DNA of 64,000 bases from Brienomyrus brachyistius (taxonomy: Eukaryota > Chordata > Actinopteri > Osteoglossiformes > Mormyridae), in NCBI RefSeq assembly GCF_023856365.1, contig NC_064540.1:6743001-6807000 (forward strand), read 5' to 3'. Position 1 is the first letter of the stretch, and the number at the start of each line of letters is the position of its first letter. Shown here piece by piece: positions 13,501-26,803 of the stretch. The notes below the pieces were generated by a model that made no database searches, was not told the DNA's origin, and was given only the letters and a program-made list of their open reading frames with translations. The position numbers were made by a program, and so were the translations under genes.

Positions 13501-16500
13501 ATGAATAATTCCGCAGTTTAGATTTGTCCTCTGAATTTTTCATAACATCCACATTAAAGAAAAAGGATAAAAACCGTAAACCTAAAACCACTTGGAATCA
13601 CTCTTCAAACGAATGAATCCCTAAAAAACATTTCCCCCTCCCCATTATATGTTCATTCATAAAATAATCAAAAGTGAAAGAAAGACACTGATCTAGTGAA
13701 GCATATTTGTGTTTATGATGATTTCAAACAGACAATACACAGAAAAATTGCATTTCATGCAATTAAAATCAGGGCCTTTGTTTTAAAAAACAAATAATAA
13801 ATACAATTACACACAAATTGGTTTCTCCTTTAATCAGTACTGGAAGCTTTGTCATCAATACCGGTGTACCGTTATATTAAGTTTCCCAGAAATCTGTCAC
13901 GCTATAAAAAATAGAGAGAGGCTGCAAAGGAAAAATCATTATCTGCTTCTTCAAAAACAAAAAATCCAAACACATTGTCTACAGTAAACAAGAAGAAAAC
14001 TAGCATAATTTTGTGCAACAAGACACCTTGGATCACTGATAACTTAAAGCATATTTTTGCTTTATACCACGATGTAATAATTCATTCAAGAGGAGGAACA
14101 TTGCTGGATGACTATTACCACCTACATACAGCAAACTGCTGTCCTCTGATTACTGATAATGTTTGATAATGTTTAATAATTTACATCCAAGCCAATGGTG
14201 TTTCAGTAATTAAAATGAAGAAACCCACAAACTGCAAAACAAATACGGAAAGATTAAGCCACCGACCGTTCCTGCTTCATTCACCCAAGTGCCTAATTGT
14301 CATTCCAGAGCACAGAAGTAAAGGAGTAAGCAGGGAACAAAAGTTAAAGCTTCTTTAAAGGCACCCACCTCTTCCAATTCTTCTAGCATGCTTTCGATTT
14401 TTTTTGGGACAAAACGCTGCCACTGGAGAATAACTGTGATTTATATAAAGTCAGGTTACAACAGCTGAGCGATGAGTTCATCCATTCCCATCTGTGAGAA
14501 GCATTTCTATTAAGACACCCAATATATCAATTTAAAAGATCACCACCCCCACCCAGCCAGCCTAAATGTAGGCTAGCAAAGGCAGCCTCGTGGAGATGCG
14601 TACACCGCTCACCGCTACCTATAAGCTCCATGGAGCCTGAGCAGTTTGTTTTTACCCTTATCTTTGCAGTGGATGGTTGTTGAAAGCATTTTCAAAAAAC
14701 TATTTCACTAAGGAAAACCCAGTAAATTGGTTATATGAATGTCATTTATCCAGCTTCTAACCAATTATCCTGAACGGGGTCAAGGTGGGGCCTGGGTCCT
14801 GGAGCCTAGGCCTGGCAGCAAAGGGCACAGGGCAGGGGTACGCCCTGGACGTGAGGCCTGGAGGGGATAGCAGAGTACCCAAAGGAAACCAGCAGGACAC
14901 GGAGGAGAGGAGGCCAGATTGAACCTGAGCCATTGCACCGGCAGCATCGTTCATGACCACATGTAACCAACATCAAATCTTTCCTTCCTTTGTCATTTCA
15001 GGGCAAACAAAAACAATCCATGCAGCAACCAAACGAGAGCCAAAGCCGCACGCGTCAATAACTGCATTCTGTAATGCATTATATAATGCTATATAATTTA
15101 GGGGCATAGTGACTTTTAATTATTAAGTTTTAAAAAGACAAAAAACCAGCCCACCCCCCCCCCCCCCCCCGAGACGCGGCCCCTGCAAGGTGGGAGAGGC
15201 GGGGGCTGATCTCCGTGAGACCGCGCCTCCGCCATGCAATCGAGACGCCTCATCAGACGGGACGAGGCACCAACGGATGCATGCCAGCTCGGCTGACGTC
15301 AGCACAGCTACATTACCCTACAGAAACCCATGTGACCGTCCAGACCCGCGGGTCCTTTCCAGATCACCGCCACATGTCATTCCTGCTTGTACGCCGGGCC
15401 GTAAGTGAGCATCCGGGTTCTGTTCCTAATGGTCGGCTCACATTTTGGCGCCGTAATTAAGATGCACGCTAACTGGAAAAAAAATAATTTATCAACTACG
15501 GCTAAGCTGCTAAAATTAATTCCATTTCCTTTCACGTAAGATGATTAGATACCTTGCCCCATTAAAGAGTGGAGGAGAAGCATCATAGTTAGAGATGAAA
15601 GCATTACTTTTTTATATAGTAATTTAAGGTACTATTCACTCAAAGCAGACTGCAAATTATTTTTAGATATTTTTTGGAACATTAACTTCTTCATCACCAT
15701 CAATATCCTCAGAAATGCAATCTGCGGGGCTGGTAACCAAACAGCAGTCGCATTAACGCAATTGCACGCCGAGCGCTTCCCGAGCAAACAGACGTGCATG
15801 TCAGCATTTCCGTAGCCCCGAGACGTCGGGAGCGAGGATCAGAGCGCCGCTCACTGCCCACGTCTCCCTGGGAAAACGCCGTTCGCACAGTAACTGTTGA
15901 AACAGCATCCAGCACACGCAGCGGATCCATGGAGCGACGCAGACGCCTTTCATATTTAATGCATTAAAAGGCGCGCGTGCACACGCACGCACACACACAC
16001 GCACACGCACACGCTTCCACCAAAGAAACCAGAGGAAACCCCACGACAACACGGGGAGAACATGCAAACTACACACATGGTGGAAACTCAAATCCTGGTC
16101 CCAGAGGTGTGAGGCAACAGTGCAAACCACTGCACCACTGTGCCATCACCTGTTTTACTTTGTCTTTTGTTATTTGTATTGTTTTAAAATAATAAAAAAA
16201 AACATTATGATTTATATTTCTTCGTATTGTACGTTTCCTATGGAGCACAATCCAGAAAACAGGTGGAAAGCGCATTTCACTGCACAGATGCATGGCGTGT
16301 GCGTGTATATATGCCAAATAAAATCTGAAACTCAAGCTGAAGTCTGATCGTGTTGAACAAGGAGAGAGCAGGCTGTACGGGATAAGCGCTGGGAATGGGA
16401 GTGCGTGGAATAGGCAGGTACATTTACAAAAGACTCTGGAATAACGACTTACTTCCTCTAGTTAAGAAACACTTTAGTGGGTTTAAGAATTTTCAGTGGG

Positions 16501-19500
16501 TCTTTCCTGGTTTCCATTTGGCTGAAGTTCTAAGTTTAGCTGATCACAGAAACATTTGTTCTCATAATGAATCAGCACAACCCAACCCGAAAAGGTCACT
16601 TTTCCAACTCCCAGGATCTTCCAGACGACACAAGGTGGGTCAATTAAGACTAAGAGGATGGATATTGTTTTCTAGGACTCACCAGTAGCATTTGCCGTTG
16701 TTGTCCAGCAGTTTGTCCACCATTTGTTCCACTCGCACAAACCAGCTTGGCACAGCCTTGTAGATTAGCGGAGTATCAGACCTGTTCCCATGGGCAGAGA
16801 CAACAGGAATGGCTCAGGAACATTCAAACATCTTGTTTGAAACAGACAAATGTGAACATTCAGAGATATTTTCAAAGAAACAGATACTTTCAGAACATCG
16901 TCCAATAAAAGGCAGATGTCGGACACTGTTCTCTGAATGTTCACAAAAGATGAACGTGAATTTTCAGAGAATGATGTCAAAAGAAAGTGAACATTCAGAG
17001 GACACTGTCACACAGGCAAATCTTTACATCCCATAACACTTTCAAACAGACAAACATGAACTCCTAGAACACTGTCCAAGACGACAAAAGTGAACTTTCA
17101 GAAAACACTTTCAAACAGAAAAATACAAATACTGTATTGCATTTGATTAGCTGCCTTTAATTGGCTCTTATATATCAAGATAATTTTTAGATTCACGTTT
17201 GGATTTTTGGGTGTTTTGCACAGCACTAAGTACCTTTGGTACTTTCCCTTGTCCACTGACTTCCGGTCAAGTACCAGTACCAAAGGTTTCAGTACCAGTA
17301 GTGCCAAACCGGCACAGAAATGAAATGCCGAAAATAAAAAAAAAGGCAATTTGCTTTCATCTGATGGTGCTTCCATTAAAGGTATCTGCAAGGATACAGA
17401 TGGCCTCAATGCCCAGATACCATCATCATTTATCCTGACAACGATGAAAAAGCTGTATGTAATTTAGTCCTGAAAAAAGTGATTAACTTGTGATCTCTTA
17501 AAGTAACAGCCAATCACAAAAAAAAGTCATTTTGAACTTATGATTACTCTACGTATTGATATGACTGGTCTGATTATCGGCTGAAACCTTTTAAAATGCT
17601 ATGTAACACTACATTCTATTCTTCTTTCTAAGCATATTTGATCACATTTTAGCGTCTCCTCTTCACACTCACATACACAGAGAGCGAGAGAGACCACACA
17701 TGGATATTCTCAAGGAGTTTGTTCTCAGTTTCTGTCCACCGTTAAGCTCTGAGGAGATGGTTAAACTTGTGCTCCCAGTACAAGCTGGGACATCTCTCCC
17801 AGCTGCACTAACCCATTCATTAATATCAGTCCCTGCAGCCCCCCCATGGACTCCTTTACCTCCCCCACTGCAGCGCAGCTGTCTTCTCCGAATTATTACA
17901 GCATCGCTCTTTCGGCGTTATCTGCCTTGGCAATACTGCCGCTTCTTTAATGGTTTATGGAACTTGGGGCTTGGCTGTTAGTGATATCATTAACAATTTA
18001 GGGAATTTGGATGGGCTAATTTGTATAGCGCATGTTTGGGTCATTATATAGATCTAATATATTATATATATAAGAAACTTACGGAGATCTTAGATAAAAG
18101 TCTTCAATGAAACCACATTCTGCTGAGTTTTTCAGGTAACCAAGAACATTGCGGTTCAGTCCAGACACGTTAGGAAAGGAAAGATGACCATCATAAATCC
18201 ATCCAACCATCCATCCATCCTGGGACACAGGATAAGTGATCACGCTGTAACACACCGATAGCCCTGGACGCCGTATGATTCACACACACTGTTAATTGTG
18301 GGCGGTTTCTCCTACTGCGCCGGTTGTCTAGAAAATCCTGCAGCCGCACCATTTCTCAGGGAAAACTGGGCCACGTTCCGGCGCTGCGCTCGACCGCTCA
18401 CAGAGGGAACGTCAATAATTGATGTCTGGAGGCCGCAGTGCCCTCTTGTTTGTTCTGGTATCATCACTTTACAGTCGATGAACCACTAGAACGACATCTG
18501 CAGGACAACAGGAAGTAGCGCTGCACCTGAATGGCGAGATGGGAGCTCACCGACACGAGAGAGACCCAAACCAGAGCGGAGAAGCCAGACCAGAAGAAAC
18601 ATACACACACAATTTATATAAATAAGTGAATTATGTAAGTACTTACATAATCACTTATTTAAGGTACTTGTATCCTTAAGAAAAAAAAGTGTGTGTTAAG
18701 AGAGAAATAAAAATAACCTGGGACATTATCACCAAAACCAACCCTAAAAACACACACCTACAGCTGTGGGTTTGCGAAACGTCTGGACCTGTAATATGTT
18801 TTGTGGCTTAAAACCAGCACAATTAGCTATGTCTCTGAGGACTAAATACATGCCTCAAGTAACTACTGTCTGGTAGAAGACGGAGACTAATAAAAGGGTT
18901 CAGGTGTCGAGGGCCCCCGGTGGCCAGATACCCGGGATGCACGGCTTTCACCTGCCTGACCTTCATTTCGATGACGCTGATCCCTGCCAAGCAGGCAGAT
19001 GAAATAAGACTCCATTTCCCTAACACCCGGGGGGGTGGGAAATGGGGCTTTTTGTTTTCATAAATTACAACCCCCCCCCACGTGACGACAACTAAATCCC
19101 TCCCACATCCAACTCTTGATTTCTCCATCCATCAGAACTACAGGTACCTCTCAACTGACGCAAGTAATCTGTTCCACAATCTCGTGCATAAATCATATTT
19201 TACAATATGTTGCACTTAACCCCGCATACCAATCCAGACACCTTATAACAAAAACACATAACAAAAAACTAGCAATACATACTAACAAATACATGTTAAA
19301 TAAATCAAAAGAAAATAATTAAATGCATCTTTAGTGTACGTTACGCTTTTGTGTGAGTGTTTCCATAAACTATCAATCTCGGTCCGTATTTATATTTATA
19401 CAATTTCACTCAAGTGAAGAGCTGCCTGTAGCTGGATTTAGGTTGTACAAGACAACTATTTAACACAGAAAAGTCTAAAGGGGATCAGCGAAACTACCCT

Positions 19501-22500
19501 CTGATTGTGGTTATATACTGGAAAAGGCCCTCAGCAAAACAACATGTGAAAGACGCGCTGCGATCCAAGATATATAAGCAGCCAGTTGAGATCCCAGAAG
19601 AAGCCCACTGTCAGACACTCGATCATGGCCATCTGAAGCCTGCCGCTAGGCCCTCGATCGATGGTGACCTGAATGTCAGTGGTAGGACTAGAAGCCTTTA
19701 GCTACATGGTTTCCACACTGTAGATTTTAATCGCCTCGCTGAACAGGCACTTGATCATTCCGAAAGGTTCCATAAGACCCGGACCGTCGCTGAGCCAGCA
19801 GAGGAGTACTATTGACGGTATGCTAATATTCGGCACGGTAACAGAGGTCTTCTGCCAGCTCCACCTCAAATCCCCAGCCTTGGATAGATTTGTCTTGGCC
19901 ATTCTTCAAGATCAAATAGGACCAAGTCTTTGGACTGGGGAGGGGGGGGGCGGGGGTGACAGCAATCCTTCCTAACCATGGGACAATACCACACTGACAC
20001 CTCAAGGTGCCACGAGAAAGGCACTCACCTCCAGCAGAAGGGGTAGCTGTGCTTATAGGAGCCAGAGGTGACCAGGCGGCCATTCTCCTTCAGGTACTTG
20101 ATAATGTTCTTGTCCGCATCCTGGAGGAAAGAGTCACACAGTCATGCCCTAGACATCAGAATCAAGCTTTAGGCATTTATAGTAATGAAAATGAAAAATG
20201 AAAGGATTGAAGGTGCCCTATTATGCTTTTGGTTTTTCCCTTTCCTTTAGTGTGTAATATAGCTTTGTGTGTAAAGGGTCTCCATCTTAAGGCCCAAAGT
20301 ACACACCAAAGGTACACACCTCGCTAGACTTCCAACCCTCATTTCTGTGACATGGTGATGTCACCTTGTAACTTATTGGCCGTCTACCTGCAAAGATCTG
20401 TCTGTAAACTGCAAGACATGGGTGACCAATCATAGCACACCAGGCTCATCAGGGGTGAGGTTTAAGGCTCTAACAGAGCATTTCAGACAGAATTAGAGTG
20501 AATAGAGGTGTAAAGTATGTAAAAAAAAAATAGTGTGTTTGTGGAACACTGAAGCATGTAGACCCAAAAAATAAAAACTATGAATGTTGAAAATAAGCAT
20601 AAATAGGGCCACGTTAAAGTCAGTATTAGTGGTTTAGACTTCATCCCATGCTCATAAGCAATAGTTCATCCTTTGATTTTCCTACATCATCCATCATGAG
20701 CTGATTATACTGAGAGGTAATAAACTGATGCAGAGACAAAGGAGCTGAGGGTTCAAGGGCACTGCCCCCCCACAACCCCCACCAGCTGTCTGACCAGATT
20801 ACTCACTGATCTGCTACTCAAAGTCATGACAATAGTTAAGTGTTTACAACACAAGCCATTGTTACTAGCAGTTTCAGTAGCAAGTAAAGGTCTCTCCTGC
20901 TTCCAAAAGCACAACGTTCCTATGAAACCTTTCATAAGGGGAAATGGTGCAAAGCGAAGATTTACCGTGAATTTGCATGGGAAAGACTGTTGAGCATTTT
21001 CAGACCAAGAATAGTCTACCAAATCATAGCAAATAACGCATAAAAAAATAAACACTAACATAAAATAACACTAACACAGCAGAACAGCCGGAATGACATG
21101 ATAAATCAAAAACCCGTATAAAGCAGGAATGTCTGTACAGTGTAGTTTCACTTACAAGAATCAATGCGTCCGTTAATGACAGGGATACGTTTTGAGAAAT
21201 GCAGTACTCATATTTATAAACAAAAGGTACCGTTTCTGGAGACTGAATAAACCCATTTTAACTCCATGTTTTACATGTTTAACATCTAGCAGATGCATTT
21301 CATCCAAAGTAACGTACAATGACAAAGAAGGGCAATTGGAGGTCAAGGGTCTTACTCCAGGGCCCAACGGTGACAGCACTGTGTCGACCATGGGATTTGA
21401 ACCAATGACCTTCTGATCACTGGCACAGAGTTCTACACGGCGGAGTTTCACAGCGCCCCTTCTAAGGCACCACACAGCCTTTTTACAGTTTCTTATTCAT
21501 TTTCATTAAATAAGATCGAGGTCATCGATTTCAGAGATGTGACGACACAATCTGCCGGTGATGTGAAAGGAAACACATCCCTTGTACCTGACGCAGGGAC
21601 CTCAAACGGGTCAGCAGGACCGGCATCCATCAGAAGCAACATCTCCGCTTTCTTAGAACAAGGCTGCTTTGTATGTTAACAGTCACAAGTGGCAGGAAAA
21701 TTCTGGGGATATTGGTGGGTATGAGATGGAGGGGGGAGGGCATTTGGTCACACCCTCCCCAGGTAACCGCCACCCAAGTTTGTGGATGTGAGATGTATAT
21801 AACAGCGTTTCACTATTATACACGGTTTGGACAGGATGTTGGGCAGAGAATGAGAGCGGCCCCAAGAGGTACACTCCCCCCATGTCCAACATCAGCCCTT
21901 CTTACACAGTTGCCATGGGTGACAAAAACAAGTGAGGCCAAACACTCTAAACATGTCCCTTCAACGTGTGGCCGGTGCATTAGCAGATCTGAACCCTACC
22001 ACCCCAGCCTCCCCCGTCCAGCCAGTAGCCGAATCCCCCCATTTACAGGTCAAGAGAGGTGCCATGTTTCAGATCCTCGGAAAAAACAGGCTAACAAGCC
22101 TGGCTAATAGTGAACCAAAACAATTAAAACCAATTAAAAACAGGAATAGAGAGACAGGCCTTACAAATAGGGCCGGTTATCAGCACAATCCCGATTCAAT
22201 CTGATTCCGATTCCATATCAATTCCATAGAAATTAGATATTAAATACTATACAACAGCTTTCCATATTTGAAGAGGTTTCTAAAAAGATTACAAATGCAG
22301 AGTCACTGGAAAGGAATCAGGAAAATCACTAAAGAATGGCCAAAGGCTTATATACCAAAATCTTTATTTGGGGAATATATGGGTATAGTTCCACAAAAAC
22401 AAAACTAACCGGTGTCTTTTGAAGCACAAAAAAATATTTCTGAGCGTAAAGAATAGCTGAAAATAAAAATGGGCAAGTCTAAAACTCACATGCCATGCTG

Positions 22501-23258
22501 CAGAAGTACTCTAACTTAAAAACATGCACCCAGACATGAATTAGAATATTTTTATCCGAGAACATACAGGTATTGTTTAGGGCTGGGAGTCGGCCCTGAC
22601 TTCACAATTCGATTACATTTTGATTCACGCACTCGGAATACTCCATTACCGTGACTGACAATACACCAAGATGGCGGCACGAAGCGATTGAACAAAATTA
22701 CCGCAACCCTCCTACAGGTGAGAAAACAGAATCACCTATACGATAAGAGGACCGATGCGAACAAAATTCTGTGAAAATATTCTCAAAGTCCTGGGAAAGG
22801 ACATAAATTAACTAGATCGATCTTGGGACTTTGTGAATCGATATCGAATCATCAAAACCAGGATTGCGATTAATCACATAATCGATAATTCTGAATGTGA
22901 TGAAGTAAAAAATAATAAACAAAACTAAAACGGCATGAAGACCAGCTGCTGATGGAATGATTATAACATGAGAGATGTTCATCCCTCCGTCCATCCATTC
23001 ATCTTATAACCACTTATCCTCATCAAGGCAGCACGGGGCACAAGGCTTGATTAAAATATTTGGAATATTTCTTTAAAATCAAAACTAAACTGGGGAAGTA
23101 TAATTTAAAAAAATAAAACGCTAAATAAATTAATTCAAAATTAAAAAGGAGCTGGAGAAATACACATTAATAAGTAGTACCATCAGCTAAACGTCTCCAC
23201 TATAATAGCTTAAATTATCAGGAATACATGCGGCCTGCGATGGTGTAAGGACTACAGG

Positions 23259-23327
<69 letters not shown>

Positions 23328-25547
23328 TGCGCACGCATGTACGTACCTTCACATACTGTCCGGCAAAATGCGGCACTTCTGAGGTAAAACTGCCCGAGGG
23401 ATCCACAGGACAGATGGGGGGGTCATCTCTCCGGATGATTCCATACTCTGTGCAGACCCTGTAATCATCCTGCAGAGACAAAGAGTCAAACGCATTCAGC
23501 TGATTGACAATAAAAGTGACGTTCTCTCTCTTAAAACCTGAACAAAAGCTTGAGGCCAGCCGGAAATGTAACACTGCTCAGGCTTGGTTATGTTCTGCAG
23601 ACATCATTAGTATTAGGATTTATTAGTTTAACGTCTTTTTACTAAGCTGCCTGAGCGTCTTTACAATTTCAATACTGAGTGCTTGGCTTGCATCATCCCT
23701 GGGCAAATCCACAGTCAAATAAGCTGAATAAGTAAACCAAAAAAGGGGTTTAAAAGTCCCTCATTTCAACAATTCTTGGTCTTCATGAAAACTATCAGAA
23801 CCGACAACCACCAAAAGAGGGCAATTTGTCTTTAATTTTTTTCACATCAAAGGGATCAAGCTGTGAGGGCTGACCTACATACTGCTGACCCCCCCCACAA
23901 GCACTGAAACACATTTGTTAAAAGCCGCGGAGGCTATGAGCGCCGGCCTCGCTCTTGTGACCACGCAGCCCCCCTGACAAGAACTGTCGGAGGCCATCAC
24001 CGCCACTCCTACCCCCTCTCGTTTGCTGGCACCTCCACGGACGCCTAAAAGCGAAAACCAAGGGGGAGGGGGCGGGGGCGGGGGAGGGGGCGCTGTCTCG
24101 CTTCGTTTCAGTCAGACTGGAGAAAATACTGCCGCGTGTGGGCAGACACGGTGCCCCATACAAGAGTGGCAGCGGAAGGATTTTAAACAGGCACCGGCAT
24201 GGGACACCTATAAATGCCAGAGACCCATTACCACCCCACCACCACCCCCACGCCCCGAATTTCCCCAGCTGCACCTGAAGTACAGCATGACCAATTTACT
24301 CATCAACACAGCAGGGCCCCTGAACGGCAAGGACCCAAAGAGCAGGGGCGTGATGCGACCGCATGAAGAGGCGCAGGTGGTTTACAGCAAAGCACAGCGC
24401 AGCTGAACACAGCAGACGTCAGGCGCCTATTAATAAGCCCAGTGGCTGAAAGTTGTCAGTCTCTGGCCTCCGCCAAGACAGGGAGGGATGGTTTAATCCA
24501 GTGTATTAGCTGGACTCTGTACAAAACATCTGCTGCTGTGATAGGCTGCTGTGAGCCAGGCCTTTGCTGCTCCTCCAATCAGAGACCCGCTCTGGCACAT
24601 GAGGCTACGGGATTGGTGGAGACGCAAATGAAAGGAAAGTCTGTTGGCCCCATCCTGATGCTGAAACATCCAGAGGTAGACATTTCAGGTTAAAAAAAAA
24701 AGTAAAAATCCACATCGAGATTTTGTTTCAATCAACCAGTTGAGTACTCTGTGACTGAGTCTTTGTGCTCAACTGGTTGGTTGAAATAAAATCTTGGTCT
24801 GGATCTTTACCTTCTCTAAATGAGCACATCTGGAAACATCTAATCACCATTCTCAGCAAGGCAAAGACAGCACTGAAGTTTAGACTTCCCGAGAAACAGA
24901 AAACTAACACCATCAATCAATAGGTCTGCAGTTTGTATCCCGGCTGCCCTAGGATGCTTTAGTGTGTAATGGACCGAAAACCTAAGTGAACACAGAATCT
25001 CAGTCTCAGTTACAACAAATCAGTAACGATTTAAAAGGGAGAATAAATAGATTTTTAAAAAAAAACCAAAGAACAAATATTTAACCAGCCCAGCCACTAA
25101 TTAAAAGCGAAGGCGTCAGTTACAGGGCGCCAGAGTGAAAGAATCACAGGCCAAATTGGGGTGGGGGGGGGGGGCACATGTACTCACCGCTCCGAAGTAC
25201 GGTGCTTGGTGGACCACGCCTGTGCCCTCCTCCTCTCGGACATAGTTGTCCGTGACGACGGAGAAGGCGCCTTGCTCCTTGCACTGAAAAGGAGGGGAGT
25301 GGGTCAGACATGGGGGGGGGGCAGCGATAATGTGAAGCGATAATGTCCCTCCTCCCCTCAAGGCACAAGGAAGACACGCATCTCGGCTCTTCTCTGTCCT
25401 GGCACCTAGTTGGTGGAATGAACTCCCCCTAGATGTCCGAACAGCAGAATCCTTGACTGTCTTCAAGCGACGACTCAAAACTTTTCTTTTTCAGAAATAC
25501 CTGACGTAGAACTTCTATATTCTTTCTCGACTCTTATTCTGGTGTGT

Positions 25548-25581
<34 letters not shown>

Positions 25582-26761
25582 ACACTACTCAATGGAGTTC
25601 TCAGAGATAGTATTCATAGCTTGGGTCCTTATTGAGCTAGCATTGGAAATTCATTGCAGAGTCTCAAAGCACTTATGTAAGTCGCTCTGGCTAAGGGCGT
25701 CTGCCAAATCCTGTAAATGTAAATGTAAATGTAATAATGTGAAGCGATAATGTGAAGCGCCCAAGTCGGAATGCAGGGCAAGACTCACACTGATGAAGTA
25801 GTCAAACAGTGGCTTGTACCTCTTCCCTTTCAGGACCTTCCCAGGGAATCTGGGGGGAGAAAAATAATGGCGGCAGACCAAGGTTATGTCAGCGCGGCCA
25901 ATTACCAGGAGATAATTAAAATGCAAGCATGCCAACGGGTCTGGTACCCCGCTCACTTGCACGCGGAGCCTCCAGCAGCGAGACGGCTCACTGGGGGGCG
26001 GCTCAGATCAGCACACCTGGCCGCCTCCAACCCTGCGCTCTGCGCACCCAAACTGCTGAGCCCCCCCCCCCCCCCCCAATTCACACTCACACCCACACAC
26101 ACCACTAAAGGCTTCAGACGGCTTCCCCAGCTAAATGTAAACCTTTCAGCCAACATTTAATGATTAACATTTTATGTTTTTACTTATTTAGCATATCTGA
26201 GATATGTTTGGAGTCGGAGAGCAGCAACAGCTACCATGGACCAGCTGGGGTTAAGGACCTTGCTCAAGGGCCCAACGGCGTTATAATTACTTTGTCGGCC
26301 AGGGGATTGAAACCTATAACCTTCTGGCTGGCGGCACAGACAAACGACCTGCCAAGCTAAACACCCCCCCTTTTTATATATATAAATATATATGTGTGTT
26401 TTGACTCATTGCTCAGAGGCACAGGATCTATAGGCAACAAAGTCACAAACTGGATATAAGGATGGACAGACAGAACGACACATTCAGGTAGGTAGACAGA
26501 CACAGGCAGGGCGACAGGGCACCGTAATTAAATATGCATCCTCCATGTATCATACGGACCACCGGCCGGATCCACCGAGCATGAAGAGAACTGAGAGGCA
26601 GAATTCCGCCCAGTGTGACAGCAGCCGTCTATAATGCTGCCAATAATCAATCACTAATCGTGCAGTAATAACTGGGGAGTTACAGGAAACGGCTCTCTCG
26701 CTCTCTCTCACACACACACGCACGCGCACACGCGCACACGCGCACACGCGCACACACGCAC

Positions 26762-26803
<42 letters not shown>

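Larger units (their letters stand above)
12898..16682. other. iars1 intron with a CpG-rich patch and a SINE end
   Basis: 3.8 kb. Holds C homopolymers (15152-15170), a CpG-rich block (about 15170-15460) with a palindromic CRE, a second CpG-rich block (about 15720-15960), a CA-rich stretch (about 15976-16012) and the promoter-end fragment of the SINE family (16026-16146). A decayed tail-end copy of the same SINE family may lie at 14745-14950. Confidence 0.6.
20121..23346. other. iars1 intron with SINE remnant and long CA repeat
   Basis: 3.2 kb. Contains a second-type tRNA-like SINE fragment (21270-21475), an ATCGATATCGAATCA-type decayed MITE near 22835-22890, CCATCCATTCATC near 22990, and a 64-bp AC run at 23261-23324. 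Nothing coding. Confidence 0.6.

Noticed and set aside
24023..24406. Open frame with a poly-glycine stretch
   Set aside because: Produced by a G-rich intronic block; no similarity, and it lies inside an iars1 intron.
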